DNA of 64,000 nt, from contig CP034993.1 of assembly GCA_004026145.2 (NCBI GenBank), positions 7,699,566-7,763,565 on the forward strand, written 5' to 3'. Each line of letters opens with the position of its first letter. Position 1 is the first letter of the stretch. Under the pieces are notes generated by a model. That model had not been told where the DNA came from. It searched no databases and saw only the letters and a list, made by a program, of their open reading frames with translations. Position numbers and translations under genes: made by a program. Source of the stretch: Takifugu bimaculatus. Taxonomy: Eukaryota; Chordata; Actinopteri; Tetraodontiformes; Tetraodontidae. This document shows, one piece after another, positions 34,901 to 50,036 of this stretch.

Positions 34901-37900
34901 AAATGGCAATGAGAAATCCAGAAATCTTTTAATCCCCCTTTCTTCCAGTTCGTGGATTATATTTTCAGTGACTTATTTTTTCTTGCATTTTGTTTGTCTC
35001 TGTGTAATTTTGTGTTATTCAGCAAGGAATGTTGTTACTTAATGCTACATCTGGTCAGCAGGCGTTCTGCAAACGTGCTGTTTACGACCACCGTGGGATG
35101 TTCTTTTCACTTAACTCCATCACGTTGTGCCGAAAACAAACTGTAAAGCTGTCCTTAGATACCCTGCGTGGAATGCAGATGACGGTGGCCTTTGTCCATC
35201 TCAGATTTGATTGAACCATAATGAGCATCCACGAGCACCTTGAATGTTGCATTTGTTTGTCTGAAAGTGACAAGTGAACGACACTAATGCTTATAATGCA
35301 GAAGTATGTCATTCTATGGACAAGCTATTCATGCACAACATCTACTGTGGCCATATTCCTGAGCTGGATATGAAAAAAAAACATGGACATTCAGTAAAAA
35401 TAAAAGTCTCTGTATAGATCATCAAAAGGTTTAGAATAGAATTAGATGACTTGATTGCAGTTGTTATGGGCAACATCTGTTTCACTAGTTAGCTGACTGA
35501 TTCCTAAAGCTCTTAAAGCTCACCAGTTCTCTCAAAGTAGATTATGGCTTCATTTGCAACTATCTTTTGAAGATTCTTGTCTGTCTTTGTTGTTAAAAAT
35601 CATGTATTAGAAACTATAACGACAGATCTTTGTTGCAGATTGTCCTTGAAGTGCTCAACTTAGCTTCGTCACATTCTGGGATTTTCCACCATGCTGAACA
35701 AATATTTGAAACAGTGCTGGGGCTTTGTAGCTTATTTACCATCAAGATTCAGCTTATTGAGCTGATGTATATGGTATGAAAATACTAGGACAAATATTTG
35801 TTATAATAGGAAATTAAATATGGCAAAAATCAGCATCATTATTTTGTTGTTTTTTTTTCTCCTCTAACCAACATGGGCCAAATTTATAGCTTCAGAATAA
35901 AGAACCTTTTAGCTATCTTCACATTCTTCTTAGTTATTTTGTGCGTAAGTAATATATAAATGTCAGAATAAGTGCAATCCCCAAACACTGCTACCACACT
36001 CATGTCTTTGTCCCTCACAGTCTCTGCAGGTTGTTATTGTAAAACGGTTTCCTCTTGTTTGTTGATAATTTTCCCCGCTGTGATGTTGCTCCAGGTTAAT
36101 TCCAGTCAGATGAGGCCAATTAGTGAAGGCTTGATGTGATGTTTTCTCTGTTTAAGGCTGTCTCTATCTTCCTGGTCTCACTGTCGTTCCCTCCCAGAAG
36201 CTTTCCTTTGTTGACTTTGCCCAAAAATGCTGCGACGCCAAATGCTCTTATTAGGTACCTAACCAGGAGGGACGTATGTAACTACAGGCAATCACTGAAT
36301 TATGGTCCTTCAGCTTCTCATTTAATTTTGAGGCATCGGGAACACAACACAGTTGTCGGATATTTTGGAATCAATAGCGATGAGGCCATTCACGCCATCG
36401 TATGCTACAATAGGACATCAAACCCATTTCAAAGCAATTGAGCCTAGATCATCTCCAGCCACGTGTAGCTGATTTGCTGAAAATATGAGCTCTGCAGATG
36501 ATTTTCTTTCTTTGTTGATGCAAATATTTTTTTTCCCCCAACTCTTCCATCAGCCACAGAAGTATGTGGGAGATGGTTAAGCTCATGTTGTGATATATTT
36601 GCAGCTGTCAGTCAGTAATCTCCCGAGATTTGGATAAGATGCACTCCTGAGATGTAGCATCTTACCACTCCCAATATCAAGGAGCACATACTACAGTCAT
36701 GCAAGCCATCCAATTCTATTTGATACGTCCCAAGTCAATACAAGCTGTCAGTCAGTGTTTAAGTCAAATTCGCATATTTACAGAAAAAAGGCCAACAAAT
36801 AAAAAGGCCAACAAATAAAGTAAACTACGACAGTTGTACAGAGAAGTTGTGCAAATGTTCACTAAGTGGAAAAATAGTCAGTAACCTGGATGGAAGTTCC
36901 ACTTTTGACCAAAGAGTCATAAGAGAAGTTGAAAGTGGTGTCTGGTGAAATAGAGCAATGGTCCGAGAAAAGATTTTTGGTCTTTTAAATAGATTGTTTT
37001 TCTAAAAGCCAGCTAATTTTGCACCAAGCGCACAAATTTAGGTGGTTGTTTTGGTGGGATGAAAAGGACAGAAATATATCTGTCATTGACTCAGAACAAC
37101 TAAAACTATTTTCTCCTGCATATCTAAGGGTCACAGAAAGAAAATACTAATTTGTCTGTGAATTTAATTGAATTTAAAGGGTTATATTGTCAGGGCAGAC
37201 AAAATTAATGCTGCCTTCACATGATTTCAGTGGCTAAACAGGGGAGGAAGTACAGTATGTGCTGTGCGTTTCATTATCCACATTTGTAGAGCCAAGACAC
37301 GATGATGAACGTAGCTTAAATTACTTTAGGTCATATAATATTTTACTGAAATCAATTTGCTTTACAATGTTCAGATTAAATTGAAATATTCACAAGCCGT
37401 AAAATAAAGTATTGTGCTTAAGAGCATCATCATTGTGGCATCTGATGAATCATTCTTAATGAACCAAGAGCTCAAACAAAAAGGGAAACTATTCTTGAGG
37501 TTTTAGTGTTTTTTCCTGATAACATCAACTTTTAAAATTATTTTCCATAAAGTGAAAAGGCACCTCGCACATTTGGAGGTTCAACTGCAGCCTTATGAGG
37601 TTTGTCACACCTTAAAGCTGTATTCTGCACGCGCATTGTCTCTTAAAATATGTAAACAGTGAAATGACAGCTACCTTTTTAGCACCCCCTCATTTCATTT
37701 ATTTTATTGCTCTGGGAGGTGGTGCGGGGTGGGGGGTGGCTTTTACTCTTTGTAGTAGTCACACCTCTAAATCTCATTTGTAATGGTTATCTGCTGGTTG
37801 GGGTCTTCACAATAGCTAATGGGGAAAACAAATCACTATTTGCAGTGTTTATCATTTGATTAACCCTCATATTATCCTAATGTGTAATTAGCCTACTTAT

Positions 37901-40900
37901 GAGAGCCTTTTTAGAGGCTGTCTGATAGCTTCTGGTGAAAACTGGCCTGTAATTCTGTGTCATTTAACAAATGTTGCTCCCCTTGTCTTTATGGACTCGG
38001 TGAGCCATGCAGATTATAGATGCAAAACATTTTGATGTTCCTATTAGGGAGAAAAGAATAATTTAGCAATGTAATGCTTTGACCCTGTGACAGTTAAGTG
38101 AGCGATGATGTTCAATTATGCAGAGATCTTTTATTGATTTTTATCCAAAGAGCCACTGTTGTAACACAGCAGCACTCATGAAATATTGAGTTTGGTCTCG
38201 CCTCTCTGGTGGACACTTGCTTCTGGTGAACTAAGACCCCGACAAGGTGTGATTGAGACCTTCTTCTTTGCTGACCTCTGAGCACACTTGTCTCGACACA
38301 ACAAACAGGCGATTATGCCTGCTAGCTGTCTCACTACTTGTTGTCAGGAGTAGTTTGTGTTGCTCGGCCAGCGCTGGCGCAGAAGCTGACAGGTGACTCT
38401 CTGTCGGGGGGCGTTCAAAGACAACAGGCAGTTGTTGGGCCTACAGGTGAGTGTGCCTCATTTGGTGTCTCAACACTGCTGACTACAAAGTCACTATTCT
38501 AATTTTCCAGGACACTCCATTGTCTTGCTTTTTCTTTCAAGAAGTTGGAAAGTCCCTGCCCTGTCGAGTTATTTTGCTCTATTTACTCACTATCAGGAAT
38601 ATCTCGTAAGGTTATATTTTGAAGATTAAAATGGTTAGTTTCAGTCAGCCATTTGTGCGGTGGCTCTTGCTCCCAGACATGATTTGTAGTCAATTCTTCG
38701 TAGATGAATGACATGCAGAAATTGTGCACGGCTCTGCCGGATACAAATGAGGTCCTGTTGGTTGTATCTCTGTGGGATTTTGCTTACAACCTCTCACTGC
38801 GCCGAGACCTAACACTTAATTCCTAACCTGAGGGGTAAAATACCAAGTTACAGTCTCACATTCAAGCACAGGGTCAGTGTACCTTAAATAGGTTAGAGGA
38901 AAGTTTTATATTTACAACAGCTGGTGTAATGGTACCAGTAGTGTGTTTGTAGCAGCGGCGTCCACTCCTGCAATGGTATTTTATTCCCAGTATAAACATT
39001 GTTAAGTGGTCCAAAACTGCCTTTTTACTGTGTGGTGTCAAACATCTGTCACCTTTTTTAATATGTACTCATCTGCACAAAACATTTTAACATCCACAAT
39101 GACTGCTGGAATTCTTTCTCTGTTTCCAAACAGTGGTTGTAGGGAGCGAAGCTCTTGTTTGTGTACTTTAACATTAACCTGCTCAGTCATTCAACCAGGC
39201 TTCTAAAGCTGAGCGAGTCCAGCCCTGGGAAGACTCGGCAGGATTCTTTAATTTTTAAATCATTTTTGTCCGCATGGCTGATTCTCCTCGCGTTGCGTCA
39301 CAAACCACGAGTGCTAATCCCAGTTGCCTAGCATCCTTTTGTCATCAAAAATATGCCAGCCAAAAAATGTCCCTGTCTTCCCTCTCTTGTAATGTTTATT
39401 TAAAGTGATATAAAGGTTGTGCGGTTCAAACTTTCCTGTTGGGATCGAACACAGAAATCTTTTCTCCCCCCACAATAATTGAATCCCCTCATTGAAAGTA
39501 TGAAGCCTATTAAATCTTTATTTTTTTTTTAATATTCTGCACACAAAATGGTTGAGTTGTGAAGTGTGTAGGTGACACTTTCTGTCACAATTATGCTGTA
39601 GTCATCAGTCAAAGATAATGAAACAGTAAAATTTGCCCAAAAATGAATACAAATGATCTTATTTGGAGCAGTTTCCATCTGGAAATATTGATTAACCATA
39701 TCTAAACTGTTAAATATCTAAAGTCACCCACTGTGGTCTCATGCACAACCACTTTTTCATGCACTGCTCACACTTTAACAGAACAACAGGGGAGTTAGCT
39801 TGAGACACCTGTAGATCAAAGCATTTGTCTGTTTCAAGAAGTCCTTAAATAAGCTCTGACAATGTTTTAAAAGCACCAGATCGCAAATGCTCTGTTCATC
39901 TGGGCGCATTTTCAACATGCGTTTCAGTTTCTCACCCACAAAGAAGACTTGCTGGAAAGCGTGTCATAGATTCTCCCTCAAAAAAAAAAAAAAGAAATCT
40001 CTGAACCCTGCCATTTTATGTCAATTCTTTGCTCTCTGTGGTCCTCTTTGGATGGTTTCGTTTGATAGCTTCCTCGGTGGGTATGAAAGATTAATGCAGC
40101 AGAAACACCTGCAGCAGTTCCTCAATGACAGCTGTAAATGCGGAGTGAAACAGCTGCGAGAAGACAGCCGCACTGTGCCGCGCTCCCTTAAAGCAAACCG
40201 TTATACGTGTTGCAACAACTTTGAGAGCCGTTTTGTAACTGCCATGGCAATCAGTATCAACTCCTACCTCATGAGACTCCAGTATAGTTGCCTTTTTGAC
40301 CTAAGTCACATGACCAGCTCATTTGCCAAACGTGTCTAAAGTTCAGTTTGATTACTTAATCACAGAGCAGCGACAAACTGCATAATTTACCTGGCTACAT
40401 ATCAAAATATACCAGGAATCTTACTTTTTTAGTCAAAACACATGATCTGTGCATCTGTGTTTATGTGAGTGCGGAGGGATACTCTGCTTTCCCACCGCCT
40501 ACCGTTTATGAAACATGGAGGGTTTAATCTACAGTGTTAACCTGGCGGTGATACATTGAAGGCCTTTCCTTTGCCCATACTAAACAGTTAATACACATCA
40601 TCATTTATAGAAGACCTTAGTCTTTGATAGATTTGCACCAAATGGAACAAAACAATGCAGGAGTGCATAACTGGTTTTAAAGATCTGGTGTGTCATTGAA
40701 CTGTAGATTGATCCTCCTTAGCTTCCTGGAAGTTATTGTTGCTATGTGTGGTCCTTTCTGTTGTAACATCAGACAGTCTTGTGTTCTTTGTTTTGACATA
40801 TGCCTCATCAAACTCTTGGCTACATAATCCATTTGATGCCATGAACACAGTTGACAGATAGATGACACCACCAGAGAGGGTTAGCTCCATGACTACTGTT

Positions 40901-42106
40901 CTCAACCTTTAAGAGTGAAAGTGATATTCTATCTAATCTACCAGTCAGTGATTGCCGAGGTGATGAATGCATTGTGACTTTCCTTGGCACAAAAGCAGCA
41001 TTTTCCATCATCAGACAATGTAGACATATGCTGAAAAAGAGAAATGTTCCGTTCAGCATGTCATGTATTATACATGCTAAGACACCCCCCCCCCCACTTC
41101 CTTTTAATTCGTCTTGTATTTTGTTACCCGTTTGAGCATTGCAAAATGAAAGCTTTTTGCAGTGAAAGGACAGGTGGGTGTGAGACATCGGTGCGCATCT
41201 GAATCGTCGCATTAAGAGCAGGAGGGAAGAAAAATATCAAACGTAAGAACCATTCAGACGGCAGGAGGAGCAGGGATTTGAGCAGATATTAAAAGATGAT
41301 TGTGCGTGGGCTCCGCCACTGTGCTCCAAAGAAAGAATGTAAACCCTGTATCAGTCAGACTGAGGATAATAAACAGCGAAAACATCAGAACCGAGCACAA
41401 CAAACACAAACAAAAAGATGGATGGGGGGAATGTGTGGCATATAAATAGTTCAAATATTTCAAGTGATTTCAGAATGCGATGGTGAAATAGTGGATAGTT
41501 GTGTCCTCAGCTGCAGCAAGTTGTTTTAGACCTTACTTTTCACTGTAACTGTATCAAGGCCAGAAAATCACTCATATTGTCATTCATAGTTTTTCTTTTA
41601 AAGTGAAGATTATAGAAATGATACATGAATATGATAATGAACAGGAATAACATCATTTTACGGGCAGGTTCTTCACGCGTGATCAAAGCTCTATTTTTTT
41701 AGTACAACTGCATTCACAGTTCTGTTGAAAATTCACATCTTTTAATTTCTGCTTTAGTCACTGCTCGGTCTCGTGTGTCCCTTTTTGATTTTGATTTATT
41801 GGTCACCTTTACTGCAGCCTTCGTTTCATTTACTGCAGCCGATCTCGTCATTTCGGATTGAGGAAGTTCTCGTATATTTTTATCAACCAAAAACCTAATT
41901 TGCATCGCATCTTTCATTTGGTTACCTTTTATGTTTCATAAAATTCAGCTGAAATAAAATCTGACCTGTCATAAGAGCTTTTTTTTTCCTGGGGAGTGCT
42001 TTTTTTTTTCTCTAAACATCACATCTATGTAATTTACAAATGATGCCAAAAATGAAAATTGCAACTACTCTATACACAATGATCCAGTCTGACTCTTTTT
42101 CCACAG
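19990..42106 (+). other. lpp: lpp intron 1, no gene seen
   Basis: About 22 kb of AT-rich sequence. CpG-rich to about 20.5 kb, then ordinary intronic sequence with short homopolymers and an (AAAC)n stretch near 23599-23623. Short blocks recur at 29255-29291/30088-30123 and 30123-30150/30971-30996, probably fragments of unrecognised repeats. The largest open frame (39887-40339) resembles no family I know. Additional 5' untranslated exons could be present but cannot be called. Confidence 0.6.
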
Positions 42107-42110
42107 AACC

Positions 42111-42297
42111 ATGTGGAACCCAGGGAACGGTAACCCCCAGACGGGGCAGGTAGCGGCCAGGATGGAGACGACCCCGTCTTTGGGCAGTGCGAGCATCTCC
42201 GTCTCCCAGCAACAGACACCCAAGAAATTTGCCCCCGTGGTTGCACCCAAGCCAAAATTCAACCCTTACAAGCAGATGGGTGACTCTGACCCTGCAG
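42111..42297 (+). CDS. lpp: lpp coding exon 1: N-terminus with alpha-actinin-binding segment
   Basis: The acceptor is TTTTTCCACAG|AACC with the ATG four bases into the exon; the donor is CCTGCAG|GTGAG. The first about 16 residues (MWNPGNGNPQTGQVAA) differ from the mammalian start. From ARMETT onward it aligns closely, including ISVSQQQTPKKFAPVVAPKP and KFNPYKQ, the conserved alpha-actinin-binding stretch in zyxin/LPP proteins. The frame runs open past the donor to 42422, but that extension is intronic. Confidence 0.95.
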
Positions 42298-45103
42298 GTG
42301 AGACGCATGTGGAACGCGTAGCACCAGTTCACAGCCAACGTTGTCACATGACTCTTAAACAGACTTTACTGCTTCTTGCAGTTCAAATCATTTCCAGTCC
42401 CAGTAAAGTTGATCCAAAATGATAGTAAATGTTTTTTTTTACCCCAGTAAAGAACTCACTTTCTGTCCAGAATTGGAACAAAGCCTCACTGCACATGTTC
42501 TTTTCTTTTTTAATCAGGCTGAATAACATCACATGGTCATAAAATCATTGATGTCATGTTACACAAATGTAGGCATGAAACTGTCACGCTGCAGTTTTGT
42601 CATGTGATAGTTTATATTTGCCAATTAAAACATTGGAACACCATATCAATAACCTGCACCCCCATTTGATGAGGAACGTAATGAACACCATAGAAATGGA
42701 AATACATGACAGCAGGCAACTGTTACCACGTCCATCAGGAAACTATAAGGTCCCAAGAGACTGATGAACCTCGAAGCTGAGCAATAAAAACAATTCTCCT
42801 TGTAAAATATTACATCTTACATGTTACACATACGAGCCAGAATGGGTCACATTGTTAGTGCAATATATTTTATGTTTGTAGGCAATAGCACAGTTTTGTG
42901 TCCCCTTAGCCAAATTGAATCAACATATGGAACCATGTGGTGGTGTGTTTGGTGAGACTCGCTCTGTTTGCACTTTCAGGTCCCAGGAGAGCCGACAGTT
43001 TGTCTATACCTGGAAAGGTTTAGCGTTACAAATGAATCTACACATTAACTAATCCCGTCAGGCTGCTGTGTTATATGCGACCTCTTGAATTGGTTTTTGC
43101 TGTGTAGTTTCAGATTGGAATAATGAAATGATTAAAAGTTACATTTAAGGGACTCATTATTAGAAAATCCTGTCACTGTTCTGTGCAGAGCAAGTGTCTG
43201 TTTAACTGCTACCTAAATTAATCATTACAGTGACGGAGGTTCCTGTTTTGTGAGCGTGAGAAACGGTTATGAAATAATTGAGAGAGCCAACCCACCACCA
43301 GGTAGCAAACACTGCTCTCTGTGGGGTTGTGGCTTGTGTTTTGGGCCTCTGTGCATTGCGCAACACCAGATGTTATTTTTTTGTTATTGGTTTAAATTTA
43401 AAAAGTTCTTAGATTGTTGAATGTGCTGTCAGAGGCCAACATCACCAGTTTTTAGGGTTTTCTGTATTAAATGCTTCCAGTTTAACTTTTGATGGTTCAT
43501 TTTAATCAATCTTTTCTTAATAATTTTACCTATTTAGTAGTTTTATTACAATACTGTAATGTATTTATTCCAGAGTTGCTGCCTTTTTATATTTCCTGGA
43601 TGACTCTCTGTGTGGGTCTCGTACAGGATTAAAGAAACAATATAGAGATGAAGAAATTATATTTGTGGAACATGTAATTGTAAAGTTTACGTGCAAACTT
43701 TGAATTTCAGTGTTAAATTTCTCATGTCTCAACAGCTTGGATCATTTCCATTATTTCTATTATTGGGTGACAACTCGAGTCTGCGGTCAACTGAAACCAA
43801 AGACACCAGTTAATAACTCCAGCTGTTAATAGGATGTAAATATGTCATTAGCTCCCATTCATGCATCCACACCATCATGCAAACATATGTAGGAAATGTG
43901 CACGCATGCCTACATATAATGTAAAGTTTTATCATAAGCATCAATGTAACATTCGTTTTTATAAGACGCTGATGAGTTGTAGTCAGCATGTCACAAATTC
44001 ATAAAGCCGTGAGCAGACATCTCTACTAGGATAAGACGTCTTTATGAACAGATTATCTCTATGTATTTATTTATTTAATATCTTTTATATCAAATTCGGG
44101 CACTGTCTGATGTTAAAGGGAGGATTAGCATAAAAATTAGGGATCAGTCAATTTGGCACAGCGCCTTGCCATCCCTTTGTGCAGCAGTGGCCAGTGTCAG
44201 GGATGGAATGAGCAGTGTGAAGCCTCGTCTGTTGTGCCTGTGCAGATGGGGCGGTGCACAGCCAGGGAGGTTTGCCCTGGAATTTCTGAGGAGAGCTTGT
44301 TCTAATTACTGCCCCAGCAGGAGCACGCAAAAAACATATAGGTCTCGGACATTGGAAACAGTCCTTAACCCAGATTAGATTTAAGGTCTTATTTTATCAT
44401 ATGTTTCATGTACTTTGGAAAGGTCTGTACACATGCACGTGCTGTCTGCACGTCTGTCACACTGTTAGAATGCGAGAACTGGACAAATCTATCATGAACA
44501 GGAGATAATGCAACACGCTGCAACAGTCCTGTTATAAAAAATCTGTGTTCAGTTTTGTTTTTAAAGCCGAATTGCCAGTGTGGTTTTATTTACCTTCTGA
44601 TGTCAAGCTTTGAAAGTGACTTAAAAAGCCCTCATTGGCAGCTGAATGATGTGGGCATCTAGAATGGAATAAATGCCTGAAATTCGCCTTTTTGTGAGAT
44701 GGCGACCTTCCATCTTTCATCCTGATTTTGGTTTCACTTAAACAAGACGTTCTTGATGAAGAACTTGTGAATATCTCGGTTTGCAGCGCTGCTGCCTGCA
44801 GAGATCGACCTATTCTGACTGATGGAGCATTAGAATTTGCACGAGGAAACGCACTCGTCTTTGATGTTGGAAATGAAGGTCACTCTCCCAGGAAAAAAAA
44901 GGGATATTTGCTTGCTTTTTACTCAGTGATTCCATCAGAGCAATGTGCTTTGATTATTCTTCCTTTCATTCTGTGCGTGAACTTTTTGGGAAGCTTTTTA
45001 ATCCCTTAATTTTGTTCAGTTGAACCCCAATTTTTCATTTCTGATGATATAATTAAGCATCTAATGTGATGTCCCAAAATATTTTCCAACACCACAATCT
45101 GGC

Positions 45104-45104
<1 letters not shown>

Positions 45105-45141
<37 letters not shown>
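45105..45141. repeat. (TA)n microsatellite
   Basis: About 18 uninterrupted TA units. Confidence 0.95.
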
Positions 45142-45143
<2 letters not shown>

Positions 45144-48100
45144 TATTGCTCAATAATATATAATTTGTTCAGTAACATCTAGTATAGTTTTTGTATTGTG
45201 TAGCAGTGTCTGTTTGGACTGGAAGCCTCGGCTGCTCATTATCAAGATTCAGAAGTTTTGCTGCACGATATTCTTGCCAAAGTTGGAAACATCCGAGAAG
45301 TGCAGTTTTTGATCAAACTTTTCATACTTCTTTATAAGGAAAGCACGTTAATTGTTTGCTCAGAGCAGTTCAAAATTGTCGACCATGTGCACAAACTGTT
45401 TTTATTCCTCCTGTTTGACTGGCCACAGGCAAACTGACTACCGGTTGTTATATCAGAGTCCCTCATGGGTGTCACCAGGGGAATTTACAGGAAATCCACC
45501 AATGTGTTTGTCATTGTCCCCACGGTAGCCACAGGCATATGCTCTGAGCGTACAAAAGGCCACTTTTATCTAAGTGGAGCACAGACAAACCATACGGCGT
45601 GTAATTTCTCTGTAATGTCTGTTTGCATCGATAAACTTCGTGTTACCGTAGCTATTCTTTGCTCTGCGCGATTGGAGTCGGGATTTGTTTCGGTAAATTG
45701 CACAGTATTTCATTTGTTCTTAGTTGTCACGCAGACGCGAGTTTCACTTCTCTAAATGTTACGTGGTTACCATTACCGTAACAGTTTTTGGCAAAGATGC
45801 ATTCTTTCATGCTGTCTGTCTGCCTCTGCTGCTATTTAAAACAGAATTTAAAAACCTTATGTGGTATTTGGATTTGTTAGTGTTACTGAGTATTCATTTT
45901 ATTCTAAACCTGCTCCCATATATTTTGTCTTCATCTCATCATTAATAATGAAATAAAATGGCTAGTGATGTTGCGTTTTTACTGGTAAGTGTTTATTTCA
46001 GAGGTGAATTTACCTGCTAGAGACCGAGTGATAATCATTTATAGGAATCATGCCTTTTTTTCTTGCAAATTGTGCCCCCACCTGACGTTGGGTATTGTTG
46101 GACAGCAAAGGGTTGTACAAATGGGGGCCCATGTTCAAATCAAAATGGTTGTCAAATGCAAAAAAAGCCACTCTCAGCTGAAGGAGGCATGGTCAAACGA
46201 TCCATGTTCATAACTGCAACAGGTTACTGTCAAATAGAAAGAAAACCAAATAAATCAACCAATCACTAATCGTACTTTTAAATGTTGAAATGTCATTTTA
46301 CACCTTGTGGGTGTGTCTAATCACCATAAAAATATCTTTTCCTGTTAAAAGGTCATAGGTAAATCAGATGGTACACTCAGAGTTAACAGAGTGTGTTATT
46401 TTACCAAATAATTGGCCTGAGGTGTGCCGTATATTGCCAGCATATCGGAGGCTGCTTGGGCTGGTTTCATGTTATGAAAGCGGCTTCGTTTACACAGCAG
46501 TGAATTCCTGCTGTGACATTTGACTTGCTTCATTTACTCTCTCTCATCTGTTTGTTCATAAGGAACGACAGTGACGTGCCCCACTCTGCCTCTGATGAAT
46601 CACATTTTCACTCATCAACAAACCTCAGATCGCAGTTTAGCAGTCGCTGCTCAGCCCAATTTATGTCTCCACTTTTAAGATAAAAGGCCATCTCTGGCTC
46701 CACAAAAATTACCTTTTCCACACTGTCTTTTTTTTTTGCTTTGACACAAAAGCATAATCTGTCTGTTGTTACAGATCTGAATTTCACCCCCCTCAGACGT
46801 TTTCTTTAGCATAGCCAAAGCCTGATTTCTTTACAGCATATCCAAGTATGTCCCCAAAGACCCCAAATCCTCCCATTGCATCTCTGAACCAAATGAAATC
46901 ACAAGTCACCCTTCTATACATATCGTGCTAATTAAGGACAGAGCTCAGCTGCTCTTCTACTGTAGAAGATGGAATAAAATGGGCATGTAATTATGTCAAA
47001 ACAATGTGCTCGCAACCTCAGTTACAGCCCATTTGGAACAAGTAGGGGTAGATGAAGCATGTAGTCTGACACCCAGCACATGAAACACTGTCCACTGTGT
47101 CTGGAAGCATTTATGGATTTTTTTTCGCTGCAAATCAGCTTCTTGCATTATTTAAAACGGCTTCTTTTAAAATACTCCTGGTTCGCAGCACCTCGAAAGG
47201 ACAAACCATTAAAATCTCAAGAACACAACACTAGGATAGAACCGTCATGTGACACTCTTCATTTCCATTATTCAAACTTCATCTGTTTCATTTATTCATG
47301 CCTGTACGTTTGTGGATGGATGACGGATGAGAGAGAGACAAATAAGTAGATGGGCAGATGAATAGATACAGTTGTTTCAGAAATACTATTGTTTTAAGAA
47401 AAACCTGATCAAGGTTTTATGTAAAGTTAATTATTAAAAGCTATGAGCTTCAATACTGAAATGTTGCCAGTAGAAACGAGCTAAAAGGGGAGTGATGTGC
47501 CTTCATCACTGGCAGCTGAGTTCTGAAATATCCGTAGTAGATTTATGGATCAAAACCCGGAAAATGATCTGAAATTTGAAAGATTTGTGAAATGACAAAA
47601 TTTGCTGTTCAAAATGTAAACTAAACCTGAGAGAGTTGAACTAAAGTGACCCAATGAGAAGAAGCTCTGTTTATATGGGCTTAATGAAGGGAAAGTTTTT
47701 ACCATCCAGAATCTGGTGCACGAGCAGGTTAAAACGTCTGTGTTGTGACAATGGAAAAGAAACTATTTGTCTGGTCCAGCAGAAGCACAAGGAGTCCAGA
47801 TAAAATGAGTCCCTATTCATCATAATCTCAGGATGTGAAAGGCAGTTATGCCAGGCTTTGTTCTCAGTCTTTAGGGAGCAGATGGTCAATGCTAACATGC
47901 ATGTTAATTTGATGGTTTTGTGCACGTGTAAATCTGTAAACATATGCTGAATTTTCAAGCCCCAACAGAACACACTAATCTCTGTCACATAGAAGTACTT
48001 AAAATATCTGCCCCCTGTTAAGGTTCTTTTATTTATTAAACCAAAGGCTAATGTTTACCGATGGTTCCATTGAGTAGTGCCCTCTAATCAAAGCAACTCA

Positions 48101-49109
48101 AATGTCAATAATTAAAAGAATATATAATTAGTTACCAGTTTAGTCCTACAGAATATACTTTCTATAACCAAATCATGTCAGAAGCTTAAGACCTAAATCC
48201 TAAATGTTGACCTATTTTGGTGTCTTTTAGAAACCTGTCCTCTCTTTTCTCTGTAGACCTTCTCATTGCTTTACAACATTAGTGATTATATTCCAATGTG
48301 AAACAACATGATGTACTAATGTATAGCAACCACTGATGCTAATGAAAGATCGCAGCACTCCAAGTCTTCACACTTTTTCTGTTTCTTATGACATGACACT
48401 TGCATGATGAGGCAAGAAATGTAACCAAAAACTCCAGGCAAAAAGCCCCCTCGCATTGGTGACAACAGTATTGTAGCCTTTTTAAAAAAAAAAAAAAATT
48501 AAACTGTTATATATATATGACTACAGGAGGAGGAAAAAAAATGAATAAAACTTGAAGATTAGTCCCACTGTCACAGCTGGATCACCACTCTTTTATCTTT
48601 CCCGTAATAATAATCTGGTCCTCAATAAGCAATTATATATTTTTTATGTTCTCTCAAATAACTTTAATCACTGATTAGGATTCCTTGTTCACAAAGAAGC
48701 TACTTAAGAGTAATTGCTGAATGAAGACAGGGGAAGTTGTCGTATCAAGTCTTCCTGCTGCTTCCCTCATTAGTGCCCTCTTGGAGCTTTTAACTCCCCG
48801 TTGTCACAAATGGAGTCGGCTTCATTCACAGCACAGAAGCTTTTCTCACTGTCTAGTTTACAGGGCTTTAAATCAAGTGGGTAATGTTCTGCCTCTTTGT
48901 TGCACAGTCAGCAGCACCAATTCATCTGGAATGTGATCATTTGTACTTTTAAGTAAAGCAACTCTCTGCTTACAAAAAAATGTACGTAGTAAAAAGTGCA
49001 TTTCCCGAGAGTAACGGAGAATGGTACAGTGATTTCCTCTGTTCCAGCGGGTTTCTTTACCAGCGGGTTCTACTCCTAATGAAGAGGAAAAGTGCATTCA
49101 GGGTGTTTA

Positions 49110-49670
49110 CAGGGCTCAAGGGTGATTACTGTAATTCTTTTTAAAATCATCCCATTTGAGAGACCAGTGCAAATATGCTTGGAGACCATTTTGTAACAGA
49201 GTGATTCATTACATGCGTTATCTCAACAGTTTCAGTCTTGAAAACTGTAATGTACAATTTTTTGGCCGACCAAAAAACCCAACAATTCCTCCATAAACTC
49301 CAACTGGTCAAAGACCTCAGTCGCTTGCATCATCTCCAGAACCTCGTCCGTGCAACGCATCAGCCCTGTCCTTCAAAGCTCCACTGGCTCCCAGTTCGCT
49401 TTAAATCTCCGCTCATGACTTTCAAAGCTCCCACTAAGTGTGCTTCCCCCAAAATCTCACAGATCTAGAAATATCCTCCCCCTCCTCTACATTCTGGTCT
49501 TCCACAGCTCCCCTCCTCTTCCCTCAACACGCTTGGCTATCCACCCGAGGACGCTACATGTCCTGCTTCCTGACTTTGCAATACACTTCCACAGGATCTT
49601 TCCAGCAAGCATCTGTCTATTCTCGTGTTTGCTGCCCTCCCGATTAAATGACCTAAAGCATTAATGCAAC
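49110..49670 (+). mobile_element. Degenerate LINE fragment (L2/CR1-like reverse transcriptase C-terminus)
   Basis: Conceptual translation around 49238-49468 gives LQLVKDLSRLHHLQNLVRAT and then PSKLHWLPVRFKSPLMTFKA, the pattern downstream of the RT domain in L2/CR1/Rex1-type LINEs (usually LHWLPVRFRI-FK-LL-TFKAL). A NCNVQFFGRP-like piece precedes it. Frameshifts and stops abound and the 5' part is missing, so it is an old dead fragment. The exact clade and limits are uncertain. Confidence 0.6.
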
Positions 49671-50036
49671 AGATATTCTGCTCTCACACTCCAATTAACA
49701 CGCCGTTGTCAGATCTTCCCGCCTTGGCTCGGCATTTGAGCTTTTTCACATCGCCAACGGTGGAGGACGCAGACACCGCTGGCGAAGTTACTGACCTGGA
49801 GATGCCCAGGAGGTTTGGCCATTTATTAATTTGCAAAGATCATAAAAACGCCACCCAGTGGCAGGAGTGTTGCCATAAATAACTATGTACGGCATGAAAT
49901 CGGGCAACGAATCTCTTCTCCGCAGGAGCTGAGCAGCTCGTGATCGTGTCAGTGCGCTCAGAGATCGGCCTCTGTTGACAGGATGTCCAGTGACAAAATC
50001 AGACCACGACAGGCTGTAACTCCAACGTCATCGGGT

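Noticed and set aside
39887..40339. 150-codon plus-strand open frame in lpp intron 1
   Set aside because: Contains an A-run-derived Lys tract, has no recognisable domain, and no splice or promoter context was seen.
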